64,000 nt of DNA from Tritrichomonas musculus (taxonomy: Eukaryota; Parabasalia; Tritrichomonadida; Tritrichomonadidae). Within the stretch, counting starts at the first letter, position 1, and every line of letters begins with the position of its first letter. Both the position numbers and the translations under genes were made by a program. A model generated the notes under the pieces. The model was not told the DNA's origin, searched no databases, and was given only the letters and a program-made list of their open reading frames with translations. Positions 31,481-42,049 of this stretch are shown piece by piece. The stretch covers positions 1,364,001 through 1,428,000 of the forward strand of contig JAPFFF010000009.1 in assembly GCA_039105265.1 (NCBI GenBank), read 5' to 3'.

Positions 31481-33016
31481 TTACATTGAGAGTTTTTGAA
31501 TTATATCAATCAAGTCTTCGCCATTTTCCTCAAATTTCTTCATTGCAATAGCATAGAACATTTTAGCAACATAATTATTTTTTGGTAATTTAATTCCATA
31601 CCAAAACATATCGCCAATCCATTCAAAAATTTTTCCTTCGCTTTGCGAATTCACAATATCTTTTAACCTATTTAAATAAGCTTCTTTCGGATATACTATT
31701 GCAAGATGAGCAAGAGAAATTGGATTTGTTGGAGCAAGTAAAAAGTGCTTAACAGCAAAGTCTGTATTTCGTTTGTTTAAAAAGCCATGAAATTCGATGA
31801 TTCCAATCATTGTTATTGCAACATTTGATCCTATATTTGCAGCTTTGAAAAAGTATTGATACGCTTTTTGATAATGACCAAGTAAAGACTCAATAAAACC
31901 AAAACTTATTAAGTCTTTTCTAGTCATTGATAAGAGTTTGTTTTTCCAGAGTTCTGTATTTAAAAGATTTATTTGGAATTTTTGATCTAATAATTTAATG
32001 TAATTTTGGCATAACGAAAGATTTCGTTTACGAAAATCTTCAGACGCACAATCAAAAATTTTAGTGATTAAAATTGATTGTGAATTGAAATTCGGAATTA
32101 AAAAAGAATTAATTGACGCTTTTGGTAAATTCTTAATTGGCTGTTTGCGATATGAATATTGGATTGCGTTTGAGGTTGGGCAATAGAACATTTCTGGCCG
32201 CTGTAAATTGGAAAATATCTTTGATTTTGATGGCTGATCTGCTAATATCGGAACATAAAATTCATAAGGAACGTCAGTTTTAATAATACTTTTTTTATAC
32301 AATTCATTCCAAACACGCGGATTTAAATTTCGTAAATAAGTAAGGCAATCCATTGAACCTAAAGAGAGACAATATTTGCAAAGTTTATCTGTGGATTTAT
32401 GTCTCAACCTTACAAAAACACGTGCCATTAATTCAGCTGTTATAAATGATGGCTCTAATGAAAAATGCATTACATAAAAATGAACCGATTTAATAAATTC
32501 TTCTTTGAGTTCTAATATAAGCCCAATATTTCTGACAGATTCATATGACTTACGACGATAAGCATGTATAAACCAATAAAGCGAGGTGGTTAAGTCTTCC
32601 TCCTTGGACTTTTTATGAAAATAAGGATCAGTCATATATAATGTTCCAAGAGCGTTGCAAGCGGATTCACTTCCTAAAGTAGCTGCACGAGTAAGAAAAT
32701 ATATTCCATTATCACGATCTCCGATTGAAAATGATATAGTTGATAAAAAAATCGATGCTTTTGCGTCATCAATCGAATATAAATGCTGAATAAGTTCTTG
32801 GTGGTTAAAATTTTGCTCCCATTTGGGATTTTTCGATTCAGTAAGAGAAAAAAACGCGATATCAAGGAAATTTTGAGGGGTTAACGGCTCAACGTTGGAA
32901 TTATCTTGAGGATTTGGATGGCTTAAAATATTAGAAGGCGATCTAGATATTATACCAGATATATAATTTGGCTTTTGATAATGTAATAAAGAAGAAGGCG
33001 AAGGAACAATTATCAT
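31481..33016 (-). CDS. Sel1-like repeat protein
   Basis: 511 aa. At least three Sel1-like (tetratricopeptide-related) units are visible: around 110-160 (AATLGSESACNALGTLYM, then TTSLYWFIHAYRRKSYESV), around 385-430 (YFFKAANIGSNVAITMIGII) and near the C-terminus (IGDMFWYGIKLPKNNYVAKMF). Such proteins are adaptors, often in ERAD or signalling. There is no signal peptide or membrane segment, so it is probably cytosolic. ATG 33016 is the only early start. Confidence 0.78.
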   Translation of the reverse strand: MIIVPSPSSLLHYQKPNYISGIISRSPSNILSHPNPQDNSNVEPLTPQNFLDIAFFSLTESKNPKWEQNFNHQELIQHLYSIDDAKASIFLSTISFSIGDRDNGIYFLTRAATLGSESACNALGTLYMTDPYFHKKSKEEDLTTSLYWFIHAYRRKSYESVRNIGLILELKEEFIKSVHFYVMHFSLEPSFITAELMARVFVRLRHKSTDKLCKYCLSLGSMDCLTYLRNLNPRVWNELYKKSIIKTDVPYEFYVPILADQPSKSKIFSNLQRPEMFYCPTSNAIQYSYRKQPIKNLPKASINSFLIPNFNSQSILITKIFDCASEDFRKRNLSLCQNYIKLLDQKFQINLLNTELWKNKLLSMTRKDLISFGFIESLLGHYQKAYQYFFKAANIGSNVAITMIGIIEFHGFLNKRNTDFAVKHFLLAPTNPISLAHLAIVYPKEAYLNRLKDIVNSQSEGKIFEWIGDMFWYGIKLPKNNYVAKMFYAIAMKKFEENGEDLIDIIQKLSM

Positions 33017-33652
33017 TAATATTTGTTACAACTTTTTAAGTTTTTTATCATCGTTGCTCATAAAATAAAAAAACATAAATTCTTCAATAAAATAGTTATA
33101 AAAATTGTTTAATCAAGAATGATTAATATATGTATGCAGATTATATATTTATGCTTATCTTGTTTATCATTATTTTGATAGAATGAAGTATACTTGATTC
33201 ATAAATTATGAAAATTGAAAGAAAATAAACAAATATATCAAAGAAAAAATATGCATTAAATTGATTTACAGAGGAATATGACTTTATCATCATTTATTCT
33301 TTTATCTTCCTAATGTATAAACCATAAATATAAAGCAAAATATTCTGAATTTAATTGAAAGAATCCATTGAATTTTTGAATTTTCACTCAAATTTCGAGA
33401 AGACCCCGTTTAAACCTTGTTCAAAAAACATTACCTCCCTCTCAATTTAAAATAATTATATCTTTATATTTTAAATATGAATTAATTTTTTATAATTTAA
33501 TTAATATTATGCTAATTATATAATATATTATTACTAAAGAATGATGCAATTAAATTGTTTGATAAAAAAGATAAAATGATTTAAAATATGAAATGAAGGT
33601 AAAGTTTTTTGAACTCAGTTTATTTATCTATTTAATTTTTTGAATATCATCA
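33017..33652. other. divergent intergenic region
   Basis: 636 bp between divergently transcribed genes. A short less AT-rich patch (GAGAAGACCCCGTTTAAACC, near 33397) stands out. No gene was found. Confidence 0.4.
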
Positions 33653-36586
33653 ATGAATGAAAATGTTAAAAATTTTCTAATAACCCCATCTCAAGAAATT
33701 ATTCGAACTCAATCTCAATCTTTCACTTCGAAAAAAAAAAGTTGTGGAAGCTGTTATGGCAATTTTTTTCAATTCAGCGAAATTCCAGAAATTAATATTG
33801 ATCCTTATCTCAATCCACAAAAGAGAAACATTTTAACATCGACATCAGCACAAAATTCAACACATAATTCAACACACAACTCAGCACATAATTCATCGCA
33901 CAATTCAGCACATGAATCAACTCGAGGTTCAAGGCGATCTTCAAGAAATCAGTCACGAGCAGAATCAGATGTTGAAGATCATGATTTAAATAATAAACTT
34001 ACATATGAAAACGAAAAAAATGATGAAATAGATAACACTCCTGTTGATGTTGGCAATTTAACTTTATCTAGTCTCTTTGATTTAACAATTCAAGGGAAAT
34101 TTTTACCAAGAAAAAGTGATTTATTTGAGAGTAAGAATCCTCACGAAACTAAAAATCTCGTAGACTCAGAACCACCCAAAAACCCGTTAGTAATTCTTGT
34201 TGCTTTAGATTCTCCAAAAAAACCACTTTACAAAGAAGTTGACTATTCAGCTATTCGTCCCAAACCTTTTAATTACAGAGATTATAATGGATCAGTTTTT
34301 ACAGAACCCCCCAATGACATTATAAAAGCAATAGAAATCACCAAAGCACAGATAAAGCACCCAGAATTAATGAGACAAGAAATGACTGAAGGCTCTATTT
34401 TTTGCGAAATATGTCAAGTTTTCCTTTCTGATCATGATGAAGCAGAAACTCATAGACAGAGCGAAACTCATATTCAAAACCTTAATAACTATGACATTAA
34501 CAAAATGATGATAGAAATTAACGACTTTTGTGCTAAAATTGATGAAAAGAGAGAATTAAAACACCAGTTAAAGCAACAACAATTAAACTTGAATTTAGAA
34601 CAACCAGAAGCAGTTGATAATATTTCTAGTTTTCAATCGCCTAAAACAGAAAAACATAGAAGAAGGCACAGATCAGTTGAAAATAGTCCTTCAGAAAATG
34701 ATAAAAGAGAGAAATTATTCGAAAAAGCTAAAAATGAAACAGATAATATTAACGGAGAGAACTTAGAAATCATAAATACAGATATACAAAATCAAAATAT
34801 TGAACAAATTGAGAGAGAAAAACAAGAGATGGAAAGAATTGAGAGAGAAAAACAAGAAATAGAAAGAATTGAGAGAGAAAAACAAGAGATGGAAAGAATT
34901 GAGAGAGAAAAACAAGAGATGGAAAGAATTGAGAGAGAAGAACAAGAGATGGAAAGAATTGAGAAAGAAAAACAAGAATCAGAGAGAATTAAAAGAGAAA
35001 AACAAGAGATGGAAAGAATTGAGAGAGAAAAACAAGAGATGGAAAGAATTGAGAGAGAAAAACAAGAAATAGAAAGAATTGAGAAAGAAAAACAAGAAGC
35101 AGAGAGAATTAAAAGAGAAAAACAAGAGATGGAAAGAATTGAGAGAGAAAAACAAGAGATGGAAAGAATTGAGAGAGAAGAACAAGAGATGGAAAGAATT
35201 GAGAGAGAAAAACAAGAAGCAGAGAGAATTAAAAGAGAAAAACAAGAGATGGAAAGAATTGAGAGAGAAAGATTGGAGGCGGAAAGAGTTGAAAGGGAGA
35301 GACAAAAAGCTGAAAAGATTCAAAAAGAGAAAATTGAAAAAGAACGAATTGAAAGAGAAAGAAAAGAAGCTGAGAGACAGAGAAGGGAAGCTGAAAGATT
35401 GGAAAGAGAAATAAAAGAAAAAGAGAAAATTGAAAAAGAAAAAGAAAAGAAAAAAGAAAATCAAAATAGCTTTTATCAAAACTTACTTTTACTACAAGCT
35501 AGGAATCAGCCCCAAAAACAGGAAGAGGTTAAAAATGAAAAACTGATTCATAATTCAGAAGAGATACCAAATAAAAAGAATTATTTAGAAGAAAATCAGA
35601 GAGAGCTCAAAAGTGAAGTTCCCCAAATTCAACTCAACCAAATAACAACAGAAAATACTCAAACAGAAAATGGACTTAATACTAAGCAAAATATAATGAT
35701 AAACCAAGAACAACAAATAGAATCTCCACAAAAGCAAATAAATAGGTCACCAAATTATATTTCGAATATTATAAAGGAAATTAACTTGAGCCCATCACAG
35801 AAACAGAATAATGATCAGAATATAGCCATAATATCAAAGCAAAAAGAAGATAAACAATTAAATATACCATTACCAAACCTTGATGATATCGATAATGAAA
35901 ATAACCAAAATGTTCATGACCCATCTCAAAAAGAGCAAGAAAATTCTTCTTATTTACCTCATTTCGATGCGAGTTTAGTTATGCCACCACACCTCTCATA
36001 TGCATACCAACATTTTCATCAAAATGATTATAATTACACTTATAACCCATCAGTTTTTTCTTCACCTCCTAGAATTCGTCATAAATTTGACATTTATTCC
36101 AACGAGGGTCTTATTCAACCACGAATTAACATAGATTCATTAACAGAACTCAGTCCACAAAAGCAAGTCGATAACTATTTAAATGAAACTAATGCAATGA
36201 AAGAAATAATTGAACAACCAAGCCCTTACAACTCCGAATCAATGAAAAGTTCAGAAGTTGATTCGTTATCTGATTTATTAGATAGCGAAGTATCAACATT
36301 ACAGAGTGAATTGGATGCTGACATTCCAAATTTAGATGATGATAATGATGAATATGAAACTATTGATGAAAAATATTATACAGATTATTTTAGCAATACT
36401 TCAGAAAGTTTTGCTTATTCAGCTTCTTCTTATCTTAGCGATGATAGCAGTCAGAGGAATATAAGATTAACAAAATCTGATGATAGTAAAGGTAATCTTA
36501 AGACTCAAGATAGCGATAGTACTGATAAAGAAAATAGTTCTCAAGACGAAAATAATGAGCCAGATATTAATGCATTTATTTTCTGA
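33653..36586 (+). CDS. long single-alpha-helix protein with a C2H2-like finger
   Basis: 977 aa. In order: a short HNS-repeat tract (about residues 66-90), a C2H2/matrin-like finger (CEICQVF then HRQSETH, about 249-272), a 10-residue tandem repeat of the MERIEREKQE type (about 385-545), and further Glu/Lys/Arg helix to about 610. A disordered Gln/Asn-rich region follows, then an acidic Ser/Asp-rich C-terminus. The i to i+4 Glu-Arg/Lys pattern predicts a stable single alpha helix rather than a coiled coil. The finger suggests nucleic-acid or protein binding. I do not recognise an orthologue. An initiator-like TCATC lies just before the ATG. Confidence 0.8.
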   Translation: MNENVKNFLITPSQEIIRTQSQSFTSKKKSCGSCYGNFFQFSEIPEINIDPYLNPQKRNILTSTSAQNSTHNSTHNSAHNSSHNSAHESTRGSRRSSRNQSRAESDVEDHDLNNKLTYENEKNDEIDNTPVDVGNLTLSSLFDLTIQGKFLPRKSDLFESKNPHETKNLVDSEPPKNPLVILVALDSPKKPLYKEVDYSAIRPKPFNYRDYNGSVFTEPPNDIIKAIEITKAQIKHPELMRQEMTEGSIFCEICQVFLSDHDEAETHRQSETHIQNLNNYDINKMMIEINDFCAKIDEKRELKHQLKQQQLNLNLEQPEAVDNISSFQSPKTEKHRRRHRSVENSPSENDKREKLFEKAKNETDNINGENLEIINTDIQNQNIEQIEREKQEMERIEREKQEIERIEREKQEMERIEREKQEMERIEREEQEMERIEKEKQESERIKREKQEMERIEREKQEMERIEREKQEIERIEKEKQEAERIKREKQEMERIEREKQEMERIEREEQEMERIEREKQEAERIKREKQEMERIERERLEAERVERERQKAEKIQKEKIEKERIERERKEAERQRREAERLEREIKEKEKIEKEKEKKKENQNSFYQNLLLLQARNQPQKQEEVKNEKLIHNSEEIPNKKNYLEENQRELKSEVPQIQLNQITTENTQTENGLNTKQNIMINQEQQIESPQKQINRSPNYISNIIKEINLSPSQKQNNDQNIAIISKQKEDKQLNIPLPNLDDIDNENNQNVHDPSQKEQENSSYLPHFDASLVMPPHLSYAYQHFHQNDYNYTYNPSVFSSPPRIRHKFDIYSNEGLIQPRINIDSLTELSPQKQVDNYLNETNAMKEIIEQPSPYNSESMKSSEVDSLSDLLDSEVSTLQSELDADIPNLDDDNDEYETIDEKYYTDYFSNTSESFAYSASSYLSDDSSQRNIRLTKSDDSKGNLKTQDSDSTDKENSSQDENNEPDINAFIF
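33851..33924 (+). repeat. in-gene 12-bp repeat encoding HNS units
   Basis: Six or so units of the form CACAATTCAGCA encode (S/T/A)HNS. They lie in frame inside the single-alpha-helix gene. Confidence 0.8.
34804..35280 (+). repeat. 30-bp tandem repeat encoding MERIEREKQE
   Basis: About 16 copies of a 30-bp unit (GAAAGAATTGAGAGAGAAAA plus ten bases), with sub-variants that themselves repeat in blocks (units with GAA-TCA or GAA-GCA). All keep the reading frame. The array also leaves long open frames on both strands that are not genes. Confidence 0.95.
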
Positions 36587-37394
36587 AATACGTGTATATA
36601 AATAAAGTTTGTTTCTATTTTTAATATATGCTTCTATCATTTCACTATGACGCTCAAAAATAATTGAAAAAATTCTATTTTTTTTCATCCGTTAAAAGGA
36701 AAATAGAGTTTTTCAGAATTATCGGTTAGTTTTCAAATTTGAATGCTTCATTCAATTTCCTTTCAATTTTTTGAGGCAAACATGCAAGGTAGTCGTTTCT
36801 CGTGCACTAAAAGATTTCAAAGTTTCTTATTTCCAAAAAAATATTCTTATGGTCGTATATCATATGAATTTAGGATTCTTTATTCTTCAATTTCTTTTTG
36901 GAAGAAAATTAGTTAATATTATTTTAGAAAAATTTCTCCATATTTTTACTTTAGTAATCTGATGATTTGCTTCTAGTGTTGAAAGAAAATGAACAAATAG
37001 TGCCTAATTTACTTTTTATTAAATTTTTGAAAAAGATACTGAATCTTTAATGCAAAAAATGTATTAAAATCTCCTTAATTTTTATATATGATTCATATAA
37101 AAATATTTAATTACAGAAATATATACATAAATTAAATAAATGTATTTAATATAATTATAATGTTCATTATCGATCAGCATATTTCATTAACATCAGTTTA
37201 TTTTTGAAATTATTTGAACATGCACTAAATATACAGTTTATTTTATTACAGAAAAGCTGATATTATACATTTTTTTTTTAATGGAAATAAAAATCTTTTT
37301 ATATTTTGAATAGTTTATATTTATATTTTTCTGCGCAAAAAGCGGTTGGAAAAACTTTAAAGGAAAACGTTTAGATTCAAATTTATTTATGTAA
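36587..37394. other. intergenic spacer
   Basis: 808 bp, AT-rich. A 63-codon frame (36771-36962) has no motif, and I do not accept it. Confidence 0.4.
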
Positions 37395-37811
37395 ATGTTT
37401 ATTAAAAAACTACCTGACCAAGCGATACAAAATATATATGACAAAGACATGATCAATATTAATAGTTTATGCGATAAGATTCACGAAAACAACCTCAGGA
37501 TTAAAGAAAAAGGAAAATTAATGACGAGAATTACGTCGCTATATTCAAATGATACAGATGTTCAGAAAACTATTCAAAAATGTGATTTTGATTTCTTAGA
37601 CAAATCACTAGATCAAAGTCTCTCATTATTTATGACAAATTTTTTATTTGGTGATTCTATTAAAAAAGTTGCTATAAAACAAACCGAATCTGCAGAAAAA
37701 TCGCTCGATAGATGCTATAATACAATAAGTACAGAAAAAGAAGTCGATAAATCTTCTCCTCCAAGTTCCACACGCAGTAGAAAATCAAGAAAAACCAGAC
37801 GACCAAAATGA
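37395..37811 (+). CDS. small basic-tailed protein, unknown
   Basis: 138 aa. A mixed helical body (IQNIYDKDMININSLCDKI) ends in a Ser/Arg/Lys tail (SSTRSRKSRKTRRPK) that could bind nucleic acid or act as a nuclear signal. No family is recognised. An ATG six bases upstream is followed at once by a stop. Position and amino-acid make-up suggest a real gene, with moderate certainty. Confidence 0.55.
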   Translation: MFIKKLPDQAIQNIYDKDMININSLCDKIHENNLRIKEKGKLMTRITSLYSNDTDVQKTIQKCDFDFLDKSLDQSLSLFMTNFLFGDSIKKVAIKQTESAEKSLDRCYNTISTEKEVDKSSPPSSTRSRKSRKTRRPK

Positions 37812-38094
37812 AATCATAATTCCTTTTTATTTTATTCAATCAAAATTGGCTTTTTATTGTATTTATTTATTTTTTTATTAAAACTTAAGATTCATTATTT
37901 TTTTTAGATTTATATTCGATTTCAGATGAATTTGTAAGGCAAACATTGGTTTGTTTATATTTTTAGATCTTCAACAAAGACGAGTCATTAAACTTGGCAT
38001 TTTAAATATATATAATATAAATAAGGTAAAACAAACATGGCGTTTTTAATATAACACACACAAAAAAAATATGAAATAAATTTGGAACAAATAG

Positions 38095-39495
38095 CTATAA
38101 TCCATTCAATATATTTAATGGATATGAATTTTGGAGAGCATTCTCAATATCAATAGAAATTGATTCATTTGGAGGAATCAATTCTTTAATTCTTAATAAT
38201 GTACTTGGAATAAGCTGATAATTTTTAAATTTTGTAATATCTAAATATTCCAAGAGGTAATAAATTATCTTTTCATTTACGAAAGCCCCAATAATTTCAG
38301 ATGATGTGGCATTAAAAATTGATACCAAAATGATACTAATGATACATGATTGGATCTTAAAAGATGTATTGTCAATGACTTCAATCATTTGATTATAAAA
38401 ATTAATTTGCATTAAAATTAAAATGCCATCTGGCTTGTTCCTTATTAAACATTCAATGATATTTAGAGATTCCTCAGATATTTTTAAATCTTCAAAATCA
38501 CAAAAATTTGCGAAAATATTGACACTCATTTTTGAAATCAAATCTGAAACCAAATCATCTTTTCCATATAAAATTAACTGGTTTATATTTGAAACAATTA
38601 AGCTTGCTAATTCATGCTCGATAGTATTTTCCAAAATTGTATACAAAGATATTGGAATTTGCAATTCTAAAAAGTGCGAGCACATTGAATTTAAATTTTT
38701 ATGAGGATATATGACAGCTCCTACGTATATATTAAAAATATTTACGATAAACAAGCAGATCTCATTTTTTTCTGATTCATTAATTTCAATTTGGAATTGA
38801 TTTGAAAAAATATTATTTAGGCATTCTTTTAATGCAATCATCAATTGATCAAATTGAGGTGAACTTATATCTGCAAATGATTCATGCGTAAAAAATGCAC
38901 GAATACATTCTAAATCATCTTTGATTACTTTACAATCAAGTTGCAACCGTAAAACATCTGAAAAAAAATTAAAAACTCCCTTTTGAGCCATTAAAATCCT
39001 TGATTGGTAAGATGTAAGAGAGACATTATAAATAAAGCTAAGAATTTGAGATATCAACTGAGGTGACAATGGCCTATTAGATACAAATTCGAATATAGCG
39101 AGTAAGGCTTTAGTTTCATATAATGAATCACCAATACCTGTTGAAATTTTAGCAAGCAATCCTAACATTTTAATGACTTGTAATATTAAATCATCATAAT
39201 TTATATATAAACACTTAATGCAACTTAAATAAAATATTGAATAATCAAAATAATCCAATAGGTCCGGATCTGAACCAGAATCCTGATCATTAGCAACCTG
39301 CTCAATTAAATCTTCAACTGATTTCAGAGTTAAAATACAGTTTTCCTCTTTAACAGCTGAATTGAAAGTATTTATTTTTTGAACAAAAGCATCTATATCA
39401 AATGAATCATCTTCTGAATCATCATATTCACTTTCTAAATGATTGAAATATAATTCATTTTCCATTTCCATATTGTCTTCTTTAATTGCATTCAT
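38095..39495 (-). CDS. armadillo/HEAT-like protein 1
   Basis: 466 aa. An acidic Ser/Asp-rich N-terminus (EYDDSEDDSFDIDAF) is followed by about 400 residues of helical repeats with buried Leu/Ile. The pattern is like that of armadillo-type proteins, which are abundant in trichomonads. No catalytic motif or targeting signal is visible. It is divergent from the next gene, which has the same general make-up, so the two may be old paralogs. Confidence 0.65.
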   Translation of the reverse strand: MNAIKEDNMEMENELYFNHLESEYDDSEDDSFDIDAFVQKINTFNSAVKEENCILTLKSVEDLIEQVANDQDSGSDPDLLDYFDYSIFYLSCIKCLYINYDDLILQVIKMLGLLAKISTGIGDSLYETKALLAIFEFVSNRPLSPQLISQILSFIYNVSLTSYQSRILMAQKGVFNFFSDVLRLQLDCKVIKDDLECIRAFFTHESFADISSPQFDQLMIALKECLNNIFSNQFQIEINESEKNEICLFIVNIFNIYVGAVIYPHKNLNSMCSHFLELQIPISLYTILENTIEHELASLIVSNINQLILYGKDDLVSDLISKMSVNIFANFCDFEDLKISEESLNIIECLIRNKPDGILILMQINFYNQMIEVIDNTSFKIQSCIISIILVSIFNATSSEIIGAFVNEKIIYYLLEYLDITKFKNYQLIPSTLLRIKELIPPNESISIDIENALQNSYPLNILNGL

Positions 39496-39791
39496 TTGAT
39501 TTTATAAAATCAATCATTCAAAAAGTTCATTTTATACCGCCAAAATTTTAATACCAACTTTTTTGATTACTCTAAGTACAAGCTTTTTTTTTATTCGTTA
39601 TAACATAAATCAAAAAATATAAAATATACAAACCCCTATATGTACATGATCCATATTTTCTTGTTTTTAAGTACATCTAAATGCATAAGATCAGCATTAT
39701 CCAGTTTTTTTTAATTGCTATTTATGCTCAGAATATTTTTTGATAATGCTCATAGAATCCAAAATTTTATCTTAGTGAAATATAACTATAA

Positions 39792-41429
39792 ATGTTTTAT
39801 AAAGATCCAACATTTTACACAGGATATGACGGATTTGAGTACCAAAACGAGAAGCTATTATTTTATACCAGTAAGACTAATATTAGCTCAACTGAGCTTC
39901 CAAAATATCTTGGTTTCCCAGAGTTTTATGAATTTGTTTCATTTCATTGCAGAAGTTTTGTTGAAAATTTTAATAATGATAATTTTGAAGAAGTTAGCAA
40001 TGTAATTAATGCTTTTACTCAAAAATTCTTAGAAAATATAAATTTATTTAAAGATGTAAATATAGATTTTTCAACCATTTTAAGTATATTTGCAGATACA
40101 TCCTTTTTATATTCACTTTATAAAATTATTTGCACAAACGATGAAAATTTTTTTCAGGCAATAATCAATTGTTCTTTTTTCATTTGCACATTTACATATA
40201 TGTCAACTGATTTTTGTAAGTTTTTATCAAAAGAAGATTTTTTGAATCCTTTAACCAATTTTTATATGCGAAATTATCAAATCTTAACACCTGAACAACT
40301 TCAGAATATTTTTAATTCGATTAATAATTTAATAATATACTACGATAAAGATCCACAATTTAATGTTTTTTTTTGCAATTCAAATGGATTCCCATTTCAT
40401 TCTATTTTTGATGCATTTCAAAAAGCAACTCAGCCAGATAATCTAAAATTAGTCAAGTTTTTTTACATTATTACAGAAAAAGCCAAAGATATATCTCCAT
40501 TTTACCCACTGTTAATACATTTCTTCTTATATATGATTGATACAGAGATGATTTTTATTGAAAATAATGGTGAGTTACACCAAAATTTTGACCAGATATT
40601 TAATTTTATTACAATATCATTATATATCATTTTAACAAAGGATCCTAATCAAATTGCTCCTATTTTTATATCTAATATCTTGGATAAATTGAATTATTTC
40701 TATAAAAGCAATGAAAAATGCGGTGATCATTGGATTAACTTTTATGTCCTAGTGACTGAAATCATTAAAAATTATGATATAAATGTAGCGAAAGAAAATT
40801 TAGCCCAAAGAATCACAACAATTTTTGTTTTATTAAAAAGTGATAATAATGATGATATTGAGAGAATGCTTAAAAGTATCAATAGTGATGATAATGATCG
40901 TATTTTAGATTTGATTGATGCATTGGTTAGAAAAAAATTATTTGAAAATTTTTTTGAAGATAAAATCAAAATAACTAGTGATATCATTGAATTACTTGAA
41001 GATTCACCGTTGAAAACAAAGATGAAGGCTCTTAACTGTTTGAAGGATCTTTTAAAAACAAACTTCACTTTTTATTCTGAAACAATCTTAGTTAAGATGC
41101 CAACTTCGATTTTTACTGATTTTATCCTTTCTGAAGATCCAAGATATCAGAATTGTGCCTTTTCATTTATAAGGGATATTTTAAATTACCAAGAGGTTTT
41201 AAGTACAGCCATTCCACAAAATGATTCACAAGTAAAAAATTTTGCTTTTCTTTTGCATGACGATGATGAACTCATGGAAGCAATTTCTTCATTTATAGAA
41301 GACATTGATGTACCTTATGATGAACAAATAAAGTTATGTGCTAAAATTGCTCATCAAAAAATCTTTTTTTGGATTGACATTCCTTATCCCTCAACAAATA
41401 CATTAAATGATAACTATCAAGAAGATTAA
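39792..41429 (+). CDS. armadillo/HEAT-like protein 2
   Basis: 545 aa from ATG 39792, helical throughout (FCKFLSKEDFLNPLTNFYM, IELLEDSPLKTKMKALNCLK) with the irregular ~40-residue helix spacing of armadillo-like repeats. Phe/Asn content is high. No specific family is recognised. It shares a ~300-bp divergent promoter region with the 38095-39495 gene. Confidence 0.65.
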   Translation: MFYKDPTFYTGYDGFEYQNEKLLFYTSKTNISSTELPKYLGFPEFYEFVSFHCRSFVENFNNDNFEEVSNVINAFTQKFLENINLFKDVNIDFSTILSIFADTSFLYSLYKIICTNDENFFQAIINCSFFICTFTYMSTDFCKFLSKEDFLNPLTNFYMRNYQILTPEQLQNIFNSINNLIIYYDKDPQFNVFFCNSNGFPFHSIFDAFQKATQPDNLKLVKFFYIITEKAKDISPFYPLLIHFFLYMIDTEMIFIENNGELHQNFDQIFNFITISLYIILTKDPNQIAPIFISNILDKLNYFYKSNEKCGDHWINFYVLVTEIIKNYDINVAKENLAQRITTIFVLLKSDNNDDIERMLKSINSDDNDRILDLIDALVRKKLFENFFEDKIKITSDIIELLEDSPLKTKMKALNCLKDLLKTNFTFYSETILVKMPTSIFTDFILSEDPRYQNCAFSFIRDILNYQEVLSTAIPQNDSQVKNFAFLLHDDDELMEAISSFIEDIDVPYDEQIKLCAKIAHQKIFFWIDIPYPSTNTLNDNYQED

Positions 41430-42030
41430 GATAATGTACTTATTTAACTGTATAAAAAAATCATATTATGAATAAGTTATTTTTTTCAATTCAAGATATT
41501 TTTAACAGCATTTTTTGAAGCAGATATTTTAAAATCAAGTAATTAACAATATGTGATGAATACTGCCATACAATTCAAAAGATTTTACGTGTAATTTTTA
41601 GAAAAAGTTAAAAAACAAAATTTAAACGTTGGCCTTCAATTTTCCGTTTATGGCAATTTTCATTACTAATTAGGAAGAATCTTCATGCAAATTATAATTG
41701 CTTTGGTGATAATCAAGAATGCAATCATGACCAAAACATTGAAATTTTAAAATAAAACTTATCTCCAAATTGATTGCTCTTTTCAAACCAAAAAATAAAA
41801 TATTTTAAATTTTGAAAGCATTTTTAAAAATTATAAATAATTATTTTTGGCTCTTTTTTTATATGAATAAAAAAAATATTATTTATACATACATTTTCAT
41901 TTTCTAATTGATAACTCAATCTTTCTGTTTTCTTTCAATTTTTTTTATATAGTCTGAAATTCATATTCAAATATTTGAATTATTTCAGATAGAATTTCAA
42001 ATATGTGGAAATAGGACCAAGGTTAAGTAA
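41430..42030. other. intergenic spacer
   Basis: About 600 bp, AT-rich, no gene seen. Confidence 0.4.
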
Positions 42031-42036
42031 AATTTT

Positions 42037-42046
42037 ATTCACTTTT
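42037..42046 (+). promoter_or_regulatory. initiator of the UPF0371 gene
   Basis: ATTCACTTTT with +1 A at 42041 lies 9 nt before the ATG at 42050. It is a good trichomonad initiator in front of a bacterial-type gene. Confidence 0.55.
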
Positions 42047-42049
42047 TTC

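Noticed and set aside
34804-35280. Regular repeats that could suggest a CRISPR-like array
   Set aside because: The units are contiguous, without spacers, and keep the reading frame of a eukaryotic gene.
34763-35479. Long open frames on both strands across the 30-bp repeat (Phe/Leu-rich on minus, Arg/Glu/Lys-rich in another plus frame)
   Set aside because: They are frame shadows of the MERIEREKQE repeat, with no start signal or non-repetitive extension.
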